64,000 nucleotides of DNA. Origin: Bradyrhizobium manausense (GTDB lineage Bacteria > Pseudomonadota > Alphaproteobacteria > Rhizobiales > Xanthobacteraceae). The number at the start of each line of letters is the position of its first letter. The first letter of the stretch is position 1. The notes under the pieces are model-generated. The model made no database searches. It was not told the DNA's origin and saw nothing but the letters and a program-made list of their open reading frames with translations. Location: contig NZ_JAFCJI010000001.1 in the NCBI RefSeq assembly GCF_018131105.1, positions 3,756,001 through 3,820,000 of the forward strand, in the 5' to 3' direction. Shown one piece after another: positions 62,076 to 64,000 of this stretch. The translations under genes and the position numbers were made by a program.

Positions 62076-63446
62076 ATGGCTCACGAAACCGCAACGCTCG
62101 CCGCCTATGTCGCCAACCTGAAATTCGCCGACATCCCGGCGGAGGTGCTGGATCGCGCCAAGGTGCTGACGCTGGATTTCCTCGGCAGCGCCATCCGGGC
62201 GCGGAGCGAGGCCGAATCCACCCCGTCGATCCTGAAGATGCTGGAAGCGCTGGCGCTCGACACCAAGGGCGAGTCCACCGTGTTCGGCGATTCCAAGACA
62301 TGGACACCGGCGGTGGCGGCCCTGCTCAACGGCGCGCTCGGCCATTCCCTCGATTTCGACGATACGCATGCGGATTCCTCGCTGCATCCGAGCGCACCGG
62401 TGGTTCCGGCCGCGTTCGCCGTCGGCGAGATGGTCGGTGCCTCCGGGCGCGACGTGCTGACGGCGATCGTTGCGGGCTATGAGGTCTGCTGCCGGCTCGG
62501 CAACGCGCTCGACCCGACCTCGCATTATGCGCGCGGCTTCCATCCGACCGCCACCGCCGGCACCTATGGTTCGGCAGCTGCGGCAGCGAAACTATTCGGC
62601 CTCTCCGAGGCGCAGATCATCGCAGCCTTCGGCGTCGCCGGCAGCCAGGCCGCGGGCTCGCTGCAATTCCTGATGAACGGCGCCTGGAACAAGCGCTACC
62701 AGGTCGGCGCCGCCGCGATGAACGGCGTGATCGCGGCGACCCTGGCGCGCAACGATTTCGTCGGCGCCACGGAATCGGTCGAAGGCAAGCACGGCCTGCT
62801 CGCCGGCTACACCGACGATGCGCATCCCGACAAGGCAGTGGCCGGGCTCGGCAAAACCTATGAGACCATGAAGATCGGCGTGAAGCCGTATCCGAGCTGC
62901 CGCTACACCCATGCCGCGATCGATGCACTGATCGCGATGCGGCGCGAGCACAATCTGACGCCCGACCAGGTCAAGCGGGTCGAGATCGGCCTTCATCGCA
63001 ACGGCATCACGCTGACCGGCGACGCCGCGACCAAGCGGCATCCGACCTCCATCGTCGGCGGCCAGTTCTCGATGTTCTTCACCGGCGCGCTCGCGCTCGA
63101 CCAGGGCTCGTTCGGCTGGGACGATTACGGCCGTCTCGGCGATGCCGCGATCGACGCGCTCGCCGACAAGTTCGACGTTGTGCAGGACGAACGGCTCGAG
63201 GTCGGTCGCACCCATCCCTTCGGCGCCCGCGTCAGCATCACCACTGATGACGGCGTGCATGAGCGGCTCTACGCCGATCCCTCGGGCGAGCCGAACTCGT
63301 TCCCGGATGCACTGGCGATGCAGCAGAAGTTCCTGACGCTGGCGCGGCCCGTGCTGAATGCACGGGCCGACAAGTTCGCCGATGCGATCATGACGCTGGA
63401 GCGGTTCGATCGCGTGGCGAAGGCGACGGAGCTGGGGCGGCAATAG
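62076..63446 (+). CDS. MmgE/PrpD family protein
   Basis: A 456-residue protein of the 2-methylcitrate dehydratase / cis-aconitate decarboxylase family. Key regions are AKVLTLDFLGSAIRA, ALGHSLDFDDTHADSSLHPSA (substrate-site Asp/His), GFHPTATAGTYGSAAAAAKL and KPYPSCRYTHAAIDAL. No prpB/prpC genes are nearby, so a role in propionate catabolism is not supported. Many relatives act on other carboxylic acids. GAGGAAACACG precedes the ATG. Confidence 0.9.
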   Translation: MAHETATLAAYVANLKFADIPAEVLDRAKVLTLDFLGSAIRARSEAESTPSILKMLEALALDTKGESTVFGDSKTWTPAVAALLNGALGHSLDFDDTHADSSLHPSAPVVPAAFAVGEMVGASGRDVLTAIVAGYEVCCRLGNALDPTSHYARGFHPTATAGTYGSAAAAAKLFGLSEAQIIAAFGVAGSQAAGSLQFLMNGAWNKRYQVGAAAMNGVIAATLARNDFVGATESVEGKHGLLAGYTDDAHPDKAVAGLGKTYETMKIGVKPYPSCRYTHAAIDALIAMRREHNLTPDQVKRVEIGLHRNGITLTGDAATKRHPTSIVGGQFSMFFTGALALDQGSFGWDDYGRLGDAAIDALADKFDVVQDERLEVGRTHPFGARVSITTDDGVHERLYADPSGEPNSFPDALAMQQKFLTLARPVLNARADKFADAIMTLERFDRVAKATELGRQ

Positions 63447-63456
63447 CCGCTCTGTC

Positions 63457-63484
63457 TTCCCTTCCCCCTATGGGAGAGGGAAGA
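63457..63484. terminator. Hairpin between convergent genes
   Basis: CTTCCCTTCCC pairs with GGGAGAGGGAAG around CCTAT. It lies between the MmgE/PrpD gene and the convergent serine hydrolase gene and could stop both transcripts. It is a short relative of the CTCCCCTTGTGGGAG repeats. Confidence 0.55.
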
Positions 63485-63491
63485 AAGGGCG

Positions 63492-64000
63492 CTAATTCGT
63501 CCCCGCGACCTTCCCGGTCTCGCGCGTTGTCGCAACGACGTCGCGCACGAGATCGAACACGCCGTCGGCTTGCGGCGGCACGTTCGGCGAGCGGCCGAGG
63601 CGCACGATCACCAGCTTCTCCGAGGGGATCACGATGGTGTACTGCCCGATCGTGCCCTTGGCGAAGAAGGCATCGCGCGGCCAGCCGTGCTTGATCCGAA
63701 ATTTTGCACCAAAGCTGTCGCCCTGGTTGGTCCAGAAGCCGGCGCCGATGCCGACCCACGCGTTCGGCGTGGCTGTGGCCGAATAGTTCACCCAGCCCTC
63801 CGGCAGGATGCGCTTGCCACCGGCGACGCCGTCGTTGAGGTAGAGCTGGCCGAAGCGCGCCCAGTCGCGCGCGGACGCCAGCATTTTGCTGGAGCCCTCG
63901 ATCGTACCTGCACCATCGAACTGGAGCGTGACGTGGCGCATGCCGAGCGGCGCGAACAATTCGCGGCGCGCGAAGGCCAGCGTATCGCCGGGCTTGCCGC
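63492..64000 (-). CDS. Beta-lactamase-family serine hydrolase, C-terminal part (cut by window edge)
   Basis: The 3' 169 codons of a gene that starts beyond the right edge. The visible part has LFAPLGMRHVTLQFDGAGTI, SSKMLASARDWARFGQLYLN, RILPEGWVNYSATATP and the GIGAGFWTNQG...HGWPRDAFFAKGTIGQYTIV region. These belong to the class C beta-lactamase/esterase (PbpX-like) family. The SxxK nucleophile motif would lie in the missing part, so activity is open. The C-terminal HGxG-like motif is replaced by AKGTIGQ. Confidence 0.82.
   Translation of the reverse strand, partial: GKPGDTLAFARRELFAPLGMRHVTLQFDGAGTIEGSSKMLASARDWARFGQLYLNDGVAGGKRILPEGWVNYSATATPNAWVGIGAGFWTNQGDSFGAKFRIKHGWPRDAFFAKGTIGQYTIVIPSEKLVIVRLGRSPNVPPQADGVFDLVRDVVATTRETGKVAGTN

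Overview
The window is a piece of a high-GC alphaproteobacterial chromosome that I assign to Bradyrhizobium or a very close relative. The reasons are the regSR redox pair (the regulator is exactly 184 residues with the phospho-acceptor at Asp63), the rpsT-dnaA-dnaN-recF-gyrB-murA order, PHB metabolism genes, and several families of dispersed intergenic palindromes typical of this group. The assignment rests on recalled protein families and gene order, not on a database search.

Left part (1-19 kb) is mixed metabolism and regulation. It holds a truncated YgjP/SprT-like metalloprotease, an intracellular PHB depolymerase (phaZ), an ABC-2 exporter pair, regS-regR, an mmcB-like DNA repair gene and two convergent GH13 glycosidases. 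It continues with a metallo-beta-lactamase-fold thioesterase, an HxlR regulator divergent from a small protein, a PHB-type esterase, a DHA2 efflux pump divergent from a luciferase-like monooxygenase, a cytochrome P450 and an SDR.

19-29 kb is a signalling block. An HWE-family histidine kinase is followed by three proteins with GGDEF domains (GGDEF-EAL, Cache-PAS-GGDEF-EAL, PAS-GGDEF), which together should set c-di-GMP levels. A tRNA-Arg(CCG) and small genes follow, then a divergent cis-prenyltransferase (UppS-like). This is linked to an upstream membrane-protein/winged-helix-regulator operon by two identical-arm operator palindromes, ACTTTG-N5-CAAAGT.

30-44 kb is again accessory or household metabolism. 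It includes a secreted trypsin-like protease, DUF899, an ArsR/SRPBCC pair with an apparently leaderless transcript, an orphan TctC-type binding protein, an HD-GYP phosphodiesterase, a molybdenum hydroxylase pair, three hydrolase/small-protein genes, a Wza-like lipoprotein and msrA.

44-58 kb is the replication cluster. It contains rpsT with a strong sigma-70 promoter, a 1.2-kb non-coding region, dnaA, dnaN, recF, gyrB and a second-type murA whose catalytic Cys is replaced by Asp. Between recF and gyrB sits the least explained element: two exported proteins of unknown function built from a repeated module (one copy in the first, five in the second), with duplicated 5' regions, and a third decayed copy right before gyrB. 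I consider this the best candidate for an undescribed system here. The window ends with a MATE/DUF2867/isomerase operon, a FUSC transporter, an MmgE/PrpD protein and the 3' part of a serine beta-lactamase-like gene. No CRISPR array, insertion sequence, prophage or integrase was seen.
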